Assembly (NCBI GenBank): GCA_026075535.2
Contig: AP026539.1
Location: forward strand, 7,254,001 to 7,318,000
Length of the DNA: 64,000 nt
From: Tricholoma matsutake
Lineage: Eukaryota > Basidiomycota > Agaricomycetes > Agaricales > Tricholomataceae
Reading direction: 5' to 3'
Under the pieces are notes generated by a model. It did not search any database and was not told where the DNA came from. It worked only from the letters and a program-made list of their open reading frames with translations. Both the position numbers and the translations under genes were made by a program. This document shows, one piece after another, positions 35,099 to 46,670 of the stretch (position 1 is its first letter; every line of letters starts with the position of its first letter).

Positions 35099-36384
35099 AT
35101 GTCTTTCTCACCTCCCGTTCGGCGGCTTTCTACAACTAGCTCTAGGGAAGATCTCATTAACGCTTATGAGGCAGAGGAAGAACGCATAATCAATGTCTTG
35201 TCTCGCAAATTGGAACAGGTGTGTATTGCGATATGCAACAGAGATCCATGGTCACACGCTTATATGTATAGCTACGAGAAGAGAAGATCGGCCTAGAGAA
35301 CGCCCTCGAAGCTGAATCTGAATCCCATGTCAATAGGATGGCTCGCGAACTTACAGCCTTGCGTTTAGCTCAACAGCAGTATCAGCAGCAGAGTAGTACT
35401 TCGAACAGCAGTGTCAGCACTTCTCCAGAGATGGGGATATCAATGCGGTCTTTCTTATCTGGTGCCAATCCAAGTGAAACGAGCGCTGAGACAATGCTGG
35501 AAGCGATGCGGCGAGAGAACGAACAATTGAGAAACAGGCTCGTGGACACGGAAAGGGACTATGTTCGGATTTCGAGGCTTAATGAAGTATATCGAGAGGA
35601 GCTCATAGAACATAGAAGACGGGTAAGTGGCTCGCATCGGCAAATACTTGCACGCATTTATGAGCTTCTCCCTCAGTTGGGCTTGTCGGTGGATAATCTG
35701 ATAGGCCTGGCGTCGCCTGACCCTTACTCTCAGCCAACGCACAAGAGGACATCGTCGTCGTATTCGATTACCTCCTCATCTCCTTCGACTTCGATCATGC
35801 ATCTATCAACCCATGTTCCACGTCCCACATCACATGGCGTGCCGATCCCGCGACCGCCTTCCCAGATTCACCGACCTAATAATTTAGGGATCGATGGCAC
35901 CCAATCTCCATCATCCTCAGAATCCCCATTCCCGTTCTCGCCAGTTACCAATCCTACAAGCTTAACTAGCCCGAACACAAACATCACGAGTCCACCCACC
36001 TCCCTTTCCTTCAACTCTACCGCCGTTGCCTACGGAGCACTGTCGCGCGGCCTCTCCTACCCGTCCGTGCCTCCTCCTTCTCTCTCGTCATCTTTTGGCT
36101 CTCCCTCTGTACCACTTCACATGCCTCATCGGGATACCTCATTATCTCCGACTGAGCCGTTGAGTCGTAGGAATTCGAATGCCTGGAGAGGGGATTGGCG
36201 GGTCATCAACCGGAGTGGAGAAACCAGTCGGAAAGGTAGCGTGGAACGGGGTGCAAGAGTGGCTGAAACTGGGACACTGGTACCTAGGAGTGGCGCGAGT
36301 AGTCAGAGTCTGGCTCCGACTACCGAGGCACCCGACTCTATCGAAGTCAGCGGAGCAACGACCGCAGTCAACAACGACACATGA
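35099..36384 (+). CDS. Coiled-coil protein of unknown function
   Basis: Three exons: 35099-35218, 35272-35622, 35677-36384; 1,179 bases, 392 aa. The first intron begins GTGTAT; the second (54 bp, GTAAGT...CTCAG) is a stop-free multiple of three. The N-terminal 130 residues are a predicted coiled coil (EEERIINVLSRKLEQ, LREEKIGLENALEAESESHV, MLEAMRRENEQLRNRLVDTE, LNEVYREELIEHRRR). A short conserved-looking LGLSVDNLIGLA follows, then a long Ser/Pro/Thr-rich, probably disordered tail. No catalytic motif. The coiled coil suggests a scaffold or cytoskeletal partner but that is only inference. Confidence 0.82.
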
Positions 36385-36661
36385 TTTTGACAGAGTGACT
36401 TGGATAGATTGTGATTATTTTTCTTGTTTGAAGGAGTACTTGTAGATCTTACTGTAACGTAACATTGTTAATAGGTCGTAGATGAAATATGTGGCCAGTT
36501 GCCGACGGAGGCTGTGTAAACGTCGGTTGGACCCCGGAATTAGTTCTGGGGTCCTGGACGCCTCATGGCCATTGTGGGTACAAATGACTCGACGTGACCC
36601 CGCCCCTATAAATTACTTGCATCTGTCAGAAGTCATTGTATACAATTATACTCGTATCCCC
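36385..36661. promoter_or_regulatory. Upstream region of the Hsp20 gene
   Basis: Short gap. CTATAAAT at about 36605 lies 50-60 bp before the start codon and may be a TATA element. The inverted GAA/TTC blocks of a heat-shock element are not obvious. Confidence 0.35.
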
Positions 36662-37873
36662 ATGTCATTCCCGTACGGTCAATATCCTGGCGAAAACTTT
36701 TCATCCCCATCCACGCCTCTCGATGCGTTTCCTCAGTGGGAGACCCTTGAGCGTGAAGAACAGCAGTCGAACCCGCAACAGCAACAGCAAGATCAACAGT
36801 CTCAACAAGATCCAGCCATACAAAATCAGACACACCACCAGCCACCTGAGTTACACCCCCAAACGGGCCCCCTACCACCACAGCAACATTATCAAACGAT
36901 CCGGCTTGAAGAGCCTGTACCCACTGTAACAAGTCAACAGCGCTCAGCGCATGAAGATTTTCCAGTGCGGCTTCATCATGTCCACAGACCTGAGAGAAGG
37001 CGAGAAAGCCCAGGGGAACGCGACTCTGCCCTTCCACATATTGACACCCTTTCCAGTTCCACTTCAACTGCTGCTGGACCAGTCAGACAGTCGCCTCGTT
37101 CGCATCAACAACAGCAGCAAGCCCACCCTTATCGACGACCAAGTGGCACAAGCGCTTCCAGCAACACGCGACAACAACATGTGAGGTTTGCTGGCGCGCA
37201 GGCTTCCGCGTCGTCCTCTACCATGCCGTCACCCAGTGTGCCATCCCCTGCTATGCCATCCCCTGCCAGTGCCACTGGTCGACTTGCTGGCTTAGGATCC
37301 ACTGCCAGGTACGCCGGGTTTTCTCCACGCTGAATTTGATTATTTTGTGAGGGTCGTAATCTAGCTCGCCGCTCGTCACCCGGGACATGTCGCTTCCTCC
37401 ATCCTTGTCAAGACCAGATCCGAACACTCCAAAGAAACGGTTCATCATCAGGACCGATTCCAATTACGACCCAGAGAGTAAGGTTCTTACTGCCATGCTC
37501 GAACTACCTGGTGTGAAAAAAGCAGATGTGAGAGTGATACTCTCGACTTGCTATTACAACGGCGTGAGGCAGATCACCGTCTCTGGGCACACAAACCCTG
37601 TGTTTCCTATGTTTTCAGAAGGAGGACTCGGGAGTGACCTCACCATAAGAGAACGGAAGTTCGGCGAGTTCACAAGAACATTCCCTGTGCCATCTGATAT
37701 CAAAGTGCGCTTTTAACAAGCGCCTCTCGAGTTCGTGTTGTTTTGATGTTCTCTCTTTTTTCTGCCTTCAGCGTGAAGACATTGACGCATCTATGGAAGA
37801 TGGCATTCTCACCTTGAGAATTCCTTGCGGAATGCCTGCTTCCCCAGATGCGGAGAATGTTTTAATCCGATGA
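36662..37873 (+). CDS. Small heat-shock protein (Hsp20/alpha-crystallin)
   Basis: Three exons: 36662-37308, 37365-37704, 37772-37873; 1,089 bases, 362 aa. The first about 215 residues are Gln/Pro/Ser-rich and low complexity (QQQQQ runs, tandem MPSPSVPSPAMPSPAS). The alpha-crystallin domain follows: RDMSLPPSLSRPDPNTPKKR, then MLELPGVKKADVRV, ITVSGHTNP, RERKFGEFTRTFPVPSDIK and REDIDASMEDGILTLRIP, where the A-x-x-x-G-I-L signature is clear. These ATP-independent chaperones hold unfolding proteins. The N-terminal region is much longer than in classic 20-kDa members, which may affect assembly. The ATG at 36662 is the first that fits; the frame is open further upstream but without support. Confidence 0.9.
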
Positions 37874-38430
37874 GTTGAGCTTCGTGTCAATTATAGAACT
37901 GCCTCAAGCCAAAACTCAATTTGCTGTCTGTCAATGTTGCTTAGCACTAACCTATGTAGCTACCAAACTGGCGAAACCATACCACACCTGATCCCATGTG
38001 TATCCAGCGTTCACCCTTTCCTCATTGCATCTTGCATCCATCTGTATACCGGTGACCACCACCACTCCTGCATCATTTCTTGGAGTCAGTCCTTCGAGAT
38101 ACCTATATATACGCTTCCCCATCGATACACGTTCTGAATCTACTTATTATACCGTTGAATATGAATAATAACTACCCAGATATTATCCCTGGTACCCTTT
38201 CTTACATGTGCCTACAGTATATATACACATACCCTTGTAATGCGCCTGAAACAACGAACAATTGAACGTGGCACTGGAAGTTGAATGGAATTGGTAATTT
38301 TAAAAGCACGTGGTTGCATACTCTGACATGGCATTGGGAAAGATTGGAAACTACTCTCTCCGAACATCTGCGACCTCCAACCGTTGGCCTTGGCCTGTGT
38401 GTTTTCTTCTCTTCTATTTTAATCTTTCCC
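37874..38430. other. Intergenic region
   Basis: About 560 bp with no gene seen. Contains the promoter side of the NIPA-like gene. Confidence 0.5.
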
Positions 38431-40042
38431 ATGGTCGAGGACAAGTATATTGGCTTGGCCCTAGCCCTGTCTAGCTCACTCGCCATCGGTACTAGTTTCA
38501 TTATTACGAAAAAGGTACCCGCGGATCGGTGTCTGTCGTTAATTTTTTTGTTGAGATTTTCTTTCAAATAGGGTCTAAATGATGCTGCAGCACGAAATGC
38601 TTCATATGGGGCTCAATCTGCGTCAGACAATCTCTCATATCTTCGAAATCCTATATGGTGGGCAGGGATATCAACGTGTGCGTTTTTTGCTTGCGCGTTC
38701 TTTGAGGCCCAATTTCTGAACTTTCTCATTTTCAGTGGTGCTGGGCGAAAGTAATTAACATCGACGCTTTGAATGCTTGATGGAGATGTCTAATATCGCT
38801 TACAGTCGCGAATTTTGCTGCTTATACGTTCGCTCCCCCAATACTGGTAACACCACTAGGGGCCTTGAGTGTTCTTATCGGGTGAGTAGAGGGTATTATC
38901 TTTCGTTGTGGTAGCTCACCGTTGCATAACTAGAGCCGTGCTGGCTTCGTTCCTACTTAACGAAGAACTAGGTCACTTGGGCAGGCTCGGATGTACAATA
39001 TGTTTAATTGGATCGTTGATCATTGTACTTCATGCCCCAGAGGATAAGCGAGTGGACACTGTAGATCAAATTTTGGAATATGCGTTACGGCCAGGTGCGT
39101 CGCGATAATTTTTATGTTATTGTTCTTTCTGACCCTTCGACCACAGGCTTCCTCTTGTACTGCTTTACCGTCTTGGTGTTCACCTTGGTTATGATATATG
39201 CTGTGGCCCCCAAATATGGACGATCATCTCCGATTGTGTATATTTCCATCTGCTCTCTCGTCGGCTCCGTATCCGTCATGGCCATCAAGGGCTTCGGCGT
39301 TGCAGTCAAATTAACGTTTGGAGGAAATAATCAATTCACCCATGCAAGCACATACGTGTTCGGTATCACTGTAGCACTTTGTATTGTGGTTCAGATGAAC
39401 TACTTTAACAAGGCACTAGACACCTTCTCCACCAACGTGTAAGCCTAGCTCATCGACGGTTTCCATTTGCGTGTTGATTAGAATTGCAGCGTAAATCCCA
39501 TGTATTACGTCGGCTTTTCTACCGCTACCGTTGTTGCTTCCCTCATTCTTTTCCAAGGCTTTAATACGACGGATGCCAGTGACACCTTATCACTCCTTTG
39601 TGGATTTATCGTCACATTTTTGGGCGTTCATCTCCTGAACATTTCTCGAACACCCGAACCTCCCCTCGACCAGAACGGACATACAGCGTTGGAGGGTGGC
39701 CTGATGAACCCACGACTCAGCCTTCAAGGTCGTGTGTCATTAGATGGGTGGACTGACGAGCACATCGGGCCAGCACCCTCACCACGAAGGCATGGCCGGA
39801 GGAGCTCACTTTACCGAAGCCAGACTACTACACTTTTCAATGCGTTTGAAGAGCACGAACCTGGCGCCCCGGACAGCGTGGGGCTGCAACGATTGCGAGA
39901 GGAGGACGAGTCTGAATCAGAGGATGACAACATCCTGGACGCAGGTGAACGGACTCATTTGCAGAAGACATCTCCGATGGCTAGACAGAGCGGGTCTCGA
40001 AGCCATAGTAATTCACCCATTTCTAATCTTCCACGGTCATGA
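38431..40042 (+). CDS. NIPA-type magnesium transporter
   Basis: Multi-pass membrane protein of the NIPA/DUF803 family, which carries Mg2+ across membranes. Seven exons (38431-38514, 38572-38677, 38736-38750, 38806-38881, 38934-39094, 39147-39438, 39490-40042) total 1,287 bases, 428 aa. The third exon is a 15-bp microexon (TGGTGCTGGGCGAAA) needed to give STLVLGEIANFAAY. Family blocks: IGLALALSSSLAIGTSFIIT, NPIWWAGIST, YTFAPPILVTPLGALSVLIG, LLNEELGHLGRLGC, SPIVYISICSLVGSVSVMA, VQMNYFNKALDTFSTNVVNP and MYYVGFSTATVVASLILFQG. About nine hydrophobic segments precede a charged cytosolic tail with Ser and acidic clusters (ESESEDDNILDAGE). All splice phases are consistent. Confidence 0.93.
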
Positions 40043-40198
40043 CGATAAGATCTCACGATTGTTGTTGTTTTACATAGTACATTCATACCCATAAGGACTC
40101 GATAAAATACAACTTTTATACAAGGTAATTGGTGGCGGGGATTTTGAACCTCTGAAGGCATGAATGAGCCAAAGCGAAATTTGTTTGCGTACAAAAAT

Positions 40199-40278
40199 GG
40201 TTCAATCCAGGATCGAACTGGAGACCTTCTGTGCACATCCATGTGAGACAGAAATCATAACCACTAGACCATTGAACC
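40199..40278 (-). tRNA. trnV-CAC: tRNA-Val(CAC) with 8-nt intron
   Basis: On the - strand: acceptor GGTTCAA / TTGAACC (7 bp), D arm GTCTAGTGGTTATGAT (A box), anticodon stem TCTGT / ACAGA, anticodon loop CTCACA + C with the anticodon CAC at positions 34-36, and T arm TCCAG-TTCGATC-CTGGA (B box). Eight extra bases, TGGATGTG, lie after position 37, the standard place of nuclear tRNA introns. 80 bp in total. A run of five T follows the 3' end on the - strand (+ strand A at 40193-40197), a Pol III terminator. Confidence 0.92.
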
Positions 40279-40795
40279 ATAACATTAGATTGGCTTACTG
40301 ATCACTGACAGTAGTAGTCATTGCAATTGCTGGGCATATGAAACATTTGTCTCTCTTGGCTGTAGTTCTATCTGTATTACTTATGTGAGTAGCTCAGCAA
40401 TAATACAAGCTCTTCATCTTTGCAAAAAAAATATCTGGGCTCCTGTGAATAGATGTGAGGCTGTCCCCAATGTGGAGACAAACAAGCACTGAAAAGAGGG
40501 TAGAGAGGCAATAGATGACTAGCACTCACTTCTGGTCACAAGTATTTATCTAGAACTAGCTTATCATAATACGAGATACGGTGAAGATAGACGAACAAGA
40601 GCGTGATAAGTATGCAAATACGTCATAATAGCGGTGTGATGTAAGCCGCATGCTACACCCCCAACGTTTAAAAAGGAGACGGAGGCACTGGGTAATGGAA
40701 GTTGATATCTTGGACCTCAGTCTCCGTGATAGAACGACTGATCAAGGAATGTGTATCAACAATGGGCGATGTATAGAAATGATTATGTAAGTATG
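40279..40795. other. Boundary between gene island and repeats
   Basis: No gene seen. A TIR element starts at 40799. The text at about 40450-40680 has no homolog I can recognise elsewhere in the window. Confidence 0.5.
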
Positions 40796-41342
40796 AATAG
40801 GGTTGTTCACGGTAGCCATTTTTGGGCCATTTTCGGCTCATTTTCGGCTTCATTTTTGGCTCATTTTCGCATGTTTGGCAGAAGAATGATCTGAATGATC
40901 TGAAAAATGAAACGAAAAATGACGTGAAAAATGGCTACTGTGAACACCCTGGAAAGCAAAAATAACAAAAATGAAGCAAAAATGCATTTTACATGGTCCT
41001 CGGCAGTGCTGGCAAGTAGTCGGCATATTCAAACTCCCCCTCAAACGACTTGGTAAAATTATTTTCATGGGCTGGTCACTAAAATTGGTAGTATCTCCTT
41101 GCAATAGTCTTCAAACTTGTAGTGTGTAGGAAATATATATATTCCTTTATACTATGCTATATACTCCTTTGTACTATGGCAAAAATAACTATGAAAGAAA
41201 AGAAGATGAAATAAATGGGTGGCACCCTGTTGTGGCCCTCCTTACCATGTCTTGGTGGCTCCTCCCGTTGTGTCGCACCACGAGTCAGCACCCTCATTGT
41301 TGGTCTCTCCCTGTCATCACCCGTATGCACCAGCCTTCCTCC

Positions 41343-42510
41343 CTATGAGCAGTTGCTCATAGCAGAGGGGTCTGGTGCCATGGCATTGTCATCTCCCCCT
41401 TGTCCCTATCGTCATCCTGCATTGGCAGTGCTGGTGCTGGTGCTGGTGGCATTGGCATTGATGGTGGGGTGCTGGATGCTCATCGTTGTGGAGGGCTGTT
41501 AGCACCCGATCCACCCTGCGAGCAAGGGCTCGCAGTGGTGGGAGGCGGGTGCTGGGGTGTGGTCTCATCCTCCTTGTCTCTGCATGCCTGGCATTCTAGC
41601 TGAGCTGCACCCACGATCCATCCTATGAGCAGTTGCTCATAGGCATGGGGTGGGTACCACATGGATGCTGTTGGGCATCGTTGTCGTCATTGGGCAGTGT
41701 CGTTGTCGCCGTTCCACCTGCAATCCACCCCACAAGCAGTTGCTCATGAGGCTGGGATGGGTGGTGTGGCCATTGGGTTGTCATCAGCTGGTAGCACCCA
41801 CGATCCACCCTATGAGCAGTTGCTCATAGGGCTGGGAGCAGGTGCTGGGTTGATGTTTTGCATTGGGGGTAGGCGTCATGTATGATACGGTATCAGTGAC
41901 ATGGCACCGAGAGGGGGGTTGGCTGGTGCTTACCTGACGAGTGTCCCCCTCCATGGGTCTCCCAGTGCCCTTCCCAGTTCTCTGCTGGGCCGTGGTAGTC
42001 ATCATCATCATCATCAATAGTTAATATCTAAAAACTTTGTTAGTAACAAAAAATGAAATGAACAAGAAAAAAAACTTGCATATGGCCCAAGAGACGTTGT
42101 TGACAGCTCTTGGACCTTTTTGTGTGTTCCTCATCTTACGGTGCTGTATCCATCGCCTGTGGCTTCCATTCTTGTCTGGTCCTCGTCGTACCCCTTGTTG
42201 TGCGCTGCCGCCGCCATTTTGGTTGTGTGGTGTCATTGTCCATCTCCATCTCTGTCCCTGTTGTCGCCTTGTAGTGGTTGTCCTTGTCATCCATTGTTGT
42301 CTTGTGGTTGTCCTCATCATCATATTCCTCATCATTGGTCTTCTTACCCTGGTCCCCATTGTTGTCATCTGTCCCCTCATTATCGGTGTCGGTGTCGTCC
42401 TGTCCTGTTTTTTTTGTCGTTGTGGCTCCCCTTCTTTTTTGTTGTTGTGCCCTTCCCATCTCGCCATACTAGCTGCTCCGAGTTTCCACCCCATGAGCAG
42501 CTGCTTGTAG
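41343..42510. repeat. Family of short palindromes around GAGCAGTTGCTC
   Basis: Imperfectly repeated 35-bp unit, usually preceded by GATCCACC. Perfect palindromes with a GT centre: 41343-41362 (CTATGAGCA / TGCTCATAG), 41622-41643 and 41808-41831 (arms extend to CCCTATGAGCA / TGCTCATAGGG). A variant at 41516-41535 has arms CTGCGAGC / GCTCGCAG. Weaker copies at 41731-41750 and 42491-42510. Further copies at 62348-62367 and about 62763-62782. Both strands of the best copy encode the same peptide, PYEQLLIG. Confidence 0.85.
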
Positions 42511-42656
42511 CAGTGGCGTGGGTGTGGGTGTGCCGTCTTGGCACTGTCTCATGGTAAATAACATAGATGAAACCTAGAAAAAGTAAATGAAAACATTAGC
42601 TAGTTGAAAAGAAAAGAAAAGAACTTGAAAAAAATACCGGGCCCAAATGACCTCTG
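42136..42656 (-). pseudogene. Spliced low-complexity gene in TIR element, unknown
   Basis: The - strand has an Asp/Asn/Thr/Lys-rich frame (GQDDTDTDNEGTDDNNGD, EEYDDEDNHKTTMDDKDNH) at 42136-42459. It is preceded by an apparent intron (GTATTTTTTTCAAG...TTTTTCTAG on the - strand, about 42571-42643) next to an exon ending TTTGGGCCCG. The same layout of an exon ending GGGYCCMR, a T-rich intron and a low-complexity acidic exon recurs at 60.9, 62.9 and 63.2 kb. Function unknown. Confidence 0.4.
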
Positions 42657-43038
42657 TCATTGTTTGGGCCCAATGTGGTTGGTTTGCAGCAGTTGGTGGC
42701 ATTAGTTGATGTGGGAGTGGGCATGGGAGTGGTGACGGTGGGTGATGGAGTTGTGGTGGTGGTAGAGGTGTGAGGGAGGAGGGCGTGGTTGATGGTGGTC
42801 ACTGCAAGGGATTAGGCATCGGAGTGGAGCTTGAAAGCATGATGAAAATGAAAAGTGAAAATGAAAGTGAAAATGACCATTTTTGTAGAATCGAGGGTAA
42901 GGTTCAATTTTTCAAAAATGACCATTTTTTGGTCATTCTTGTCTCATTCTGAAGTTCATTTTTGAAAAATGGATGAAAAATGAACACTGAAAATGAGCTG
43001 AAAATGGCCCGAAAATGGCTACTGTGAACAACCCTAAT

Positions 43039-44715
43039 GCAACAGTGTAATATCCAATACTGGGTGCAGGCACCATACCAGGTTAGGGACTACCATGAAT
43101 GATGTGATGTACTAAAGTCCATGGATATGGGTGGCATCCATGGATTATCCATGGGTATCCATATGAATACTATTATTTTTTATGCTCTCAAATGCTCTAA
43201 TATATGTACCATAGTGTAAGCCTGGCTTACATAACACCATTGACACCTGTTTGGACATGACTCTTTGTGTTCCCTCAAGGGGGTCTCAGAAAAAAAATTA
43301 AGCATACCGGGTCAATTTTTTTTTAAGCGGCCCATGGGGGAACTAACTAACCTGTTGTGGGAACTAATGTCCATATTAGGAAATAGTCATGATGTCATTG
43401 TTGTTTGGCAACCCCGTTGATTGCTTGACACAATACCCATTCCCACCTTCTCTCCACATGATAATGACAACAGCAATGACAACAGCAACATAACCCACAA
43501 CAATGATAACCACAAGAATATGAACCAGAACCAGCAGAACAGCAGCACCAATGACAGTAAGGAATGCAACCATGATGACAGCAACCCAGCGGACACATGG
43601 ACACACTGTCACACAGCAGGAGCACACGACCCCGATGACAACATCAATGCCGCAGCGGTAAGTGATGGATTCCAGGGTCCCAAACATGTTTTCTATCTCT
43701 TTTTCTTCTCTTGTATATGACTAACACTTTATTTTATGCTACTACACCCCGAACAGCAATGGAATGGCACTAGCCACCACTACCACCACCACCACTCGAT
43801 GAGCAAGCCACCACAACGCAAATGATAGGCAAAGTGGACGACGACAATGATGCCCATCACACCACCCACCTGCTGCTCACAATTCCTCACCCACTGCCCT
43901 TGCCCACCATCTAGGCAGCAGCACAGCACCAGCACACCATAACTCTGATGAACAACACCCCAATCCCAACCACAATGTGAATAGGAAATAGATACTGATG
44001 AACACACAACACCAAGGATGCCCACCACCCCACTGACACATTGCCCACTACCACCACCCACTGCCCATCACCCACTGATGCCCACCAGTAGTAGTCCACC
44101 ATGCACTCTCACCCATTGACCCAACACTGGTAGCACCTTCACTAATCATCATATTTGATTCATATTACTTGTGTGTTAACAGTCAAATACATTTATTTTA
44201 ACTACTGCATCACTGTCGAAAGTTGCCAACAGTCTACAGACCCTCAGGATCTGCATACCAGAAGATTTTTTCTTCCTCAAGTAGATCTTTGCATGCTGGG
44301 AACAAATCATGTGACCTTCAATATATTTTTTTAATGGCTTGAGGCCTGGACTAACTAACCATCCCTATATGGTATATTGAACACGTGATACCCCCTTGTG
44401 TTCCCTTATTTAACTGTGATGTATATGGATTTTCCCCATCTCGCTTGCCTTAGATTCTGCCTTGTATTATCCCTTACTCCTAATTACATGTCATTATCCT
44501 GTCATTCATGTGATTAGCAGTGAGTTCTAGATCTTCTCCTCCTCCTCTCTTCCCCCCAGTGTTTCCTGTTCCCTGATTACGGGATAGGTTTCCACTTTTT
44601 TTTTGACATTGACAATGCCATATAATTACCATGCTGACACAGTCTACATAACAATGACAGTAGAACACTGTCTCATAAACCCTCTGTCGATATCCCCCTT
44701 GCTACTCGTAGTAAG
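43039..44715. other. Degenerate repeat region
   Basis: Contains short ATGGATATCCATGG-type repeats (43120-43165), an Asn/Asp/His-rich + strand frame (NDNSNDNSNITHNNDN, 43450-43700) with a following T-rich intron-like stretch, and CCACCA/CACTGC-rich text (43760-44110). It looks like relics of the same low-complexity element class as 41-42.6 kb. No intact gene seen. Confidence 0.5.
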
Positions 44716-45608
44716 GTGAGGGCAAATGCACCGAGCCCTCTTGACGCTGCTAGTGCCACGGCTTTAGTCCATCCCATGGCTGTCCCCACAAATGACGTGC
44801 ACACGCCTGACGCTGCTCATACCACATCCCTGCCTGCACCCACGCCTGTCAACATGAATGATGCACATATAACCACTCCTACGCCCGTCAACTTGAATTA
44901 CACACATATATCCACTCCTCCCACTTCCACATCCCCTCACAGCCCTCACAAGCTAGATGTCACCACAGATGAAAATCCTCATCTTCTTCAGATGACTATC
45001 ATGCCATCCCTTTAATGATGAGCATGTCCTCCATGACACCCAATGCTGTCCTGAGCCTTAACAATGGCAAACACCCCATGATCTTTGCAGGAACCATGAC
45101 ACCCAAACTCCTTCACTGATTCAAGCACCACGCACCTGGTTACCTTCAGAACAAAGACAGTCTCGATCCTGGGAAGTTCATTGACCACATCGTGTACTCC
45201 TTTGAGGGCCCGCTATTCTCTGACTGGTACCAGTCACAACAAGACCTCTTGTTGGTCATCTCCTTCACTGAGTTCATGGTTAAGGTATGCACTCACTGGT
45301 TACCAAAGTGCTGGCAACAGGACCTCGCCCATAAAGTCCGATCAACTCAACAAAACAAGACTCCCTTCTCAGACTTCATCAACTCCTTACGTTGAGATAA
45401 CCTCCTACTTAAAGGCTCTCAATTCCACCTCTCTCCTTCACAGTTATGCACACAAATCAAATTGAACATCTCCCCTGAGCTCGCTGCCGCCTTTGATCAT
45501 TGGAAAGACAACCACAACTCCTCTGATAGTGATTCCGAGAAAGAAAATGAGACTCCTGCTGATCTGGATGCTGCTGCTGCTGCTGCCATTGTGAGAGCCA
45601 CCTTGGAC
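44716..45608 (+). pseudogene. Gag of Ty3 element 3, 5' part
   Basis: An N-terminal Thr/Pro-rich leader with repeated NMNDAHITTPTPVN-like units (44840-44910) is followed by the capsid-like reading FKHHAPGYLQNKDSLDPGKF, HIVYSFEGPLFSDWYQSQQD, FMVKVCTHWLP and TPFSDFINSLR (45110-45395). Then LSPSQLCTQIKLNISPELAA and DHWKDNHNSSDSDSEKENE run into an Ala-rich segment. A 1.06-kb repeat cuts the frame at about 45609. Several stops. I found no clear LTR upstream. Confidence 0.6.
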
Positions 45609-46670
45609 GCTGATGATACTCAACCCAGGAAAACCACCAAAACAGCCGATGATATTTGCGACAAGTCAGAGGAAGGGTGTGAGATGTTCTGAATGTTCAT
45701 AGTCGAGCCTATGGGAAGATAACTAGTTGGTACTAGTCGCGAAGGTAGTGCTATAGGAGACAAAGGTATTTGACGTGGTCTGATGGGGTATCGATTGATA
45801 TCAAGCAAGATTGATGAGATTGACGGCAAATGAGTTCTATCATCGATGGTCAACGTGTGAATTCTGAGGACCTTTTGATAGGTCGATAGTATATGAAGGG
45901 TATAGCAAATGGCTATGAAGTGTTGAACTGGTTACTAGTGCTAGCGACAAGAGGATCGAAGGAGGATTGAGGACGCAATGATCACAGAGGTTTCTCATCG
46001 ATCAAGAAAACCCGTAGAGACTTAGATTGTTTTAGAAAGTTGATTGGATGCTTAGAACTGTATATGAGACAATAGGTGAAGATGATTTCTTGTTATTTCC
46101 CAGTAGATACTACAGAGTTTTATATGTTTTAAAGAAACTTCCTAAAATGGAATGAGAAACATGTGTAGAACATGAGGCAAAAGATATGAGTTAGGGCACA
46201 AGGCCAAAAAGGAGACTGGAATCCGAACAAGAAAGATATATATCATATGATGAAAGAGTAATAAAGGGTATAGAACTAAAAGGGGACTGTCCTTTGTGTA
46301 TAAACCACGCTAAGTGTCACAATAATTTGTCCAGCGGGTTCTGTATGCAATAGGGACTTGGAACGAGGCTGACCTATGATCAGCAGGTTTGAGCATGAGT
46401 TGGAATACTTCCTGGCGCATGGTATTCCACCATATAGATAACAAATGCGGCGCCCGATGTTGCTCGCAGTCTCTCAATATTGATCGATGATGCTCAACGA
46501 TGTTCGATGATGTTCGATTGCATTTGATATGATGCTCAACGATGTTCGATTGCATTCAATATGATGCTCATGATGTTTGATCACGTTCGATACAATGCTT
46601 GTGCTCGGTAGACTTGGTTGGGAGTGGTCGCGCTGCTTATGGGACCTCGTGCGAGTTATCCGAAAAGATT
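45609..46670 (-). repeat. 1.1-kb dispersed repeat, copy 2 (inverted)
   Basis: Reverse complement of 11556-12675, interrupting gag of Ty3 element 3. Landmarks: TGATACTCAACCCAGGAAAA at the left end, AGAGGTTTCTCATCGATCAA in the middle, GATTAGAATG at the right end. A local array of GATGTTCGAT/GATATGATGCTCA words at about 46488-46600 is extra relative to copy 1. Confidence 0.65.

Larger units (their letters stand above)
40796..43038. mobile_element. 2.2-kb TIR element with low-complexity cargo
   Basis: Ends are inverted: AGGGTTGTTCACGGTAGCC at 40799 against GGCTACTGTGAACAACCCT at 43017-43035, followed by further matching CATTTT...GGCTCATTTTC words. The trinucleotide AAT flanks both sides (40796-40798, 43036-43038). 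A second, inward copy of the right-end sequence (AATGGCTACTGTGAACACCC) sits at about 40931-40951, so the first 150 bp look like a complete small TIR unit. The interior holds palindrome repeats and a low-complexity, spliced coding stretch on the - strand. No transposase seen: non-autonomous. Superfamily not determined. Confidence 0.72.

Noticed and set aside
40120..40165. Possible second tRNA 3' half next to tRNA-Val (AGAGGTTCAAAATCCCCGCC on the - strand)
   Set aside because: B-box-like only; no anticodon arm or acceptor pairing could be built.
41154..41885. + strand frames with repeated PYEQLLIG peptide as a membrane or toxin-like protein
   Set aside because: The peptide follows from the DNA palindrome and appears on both strands. 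The surrounding frames are low-complexity and broken.
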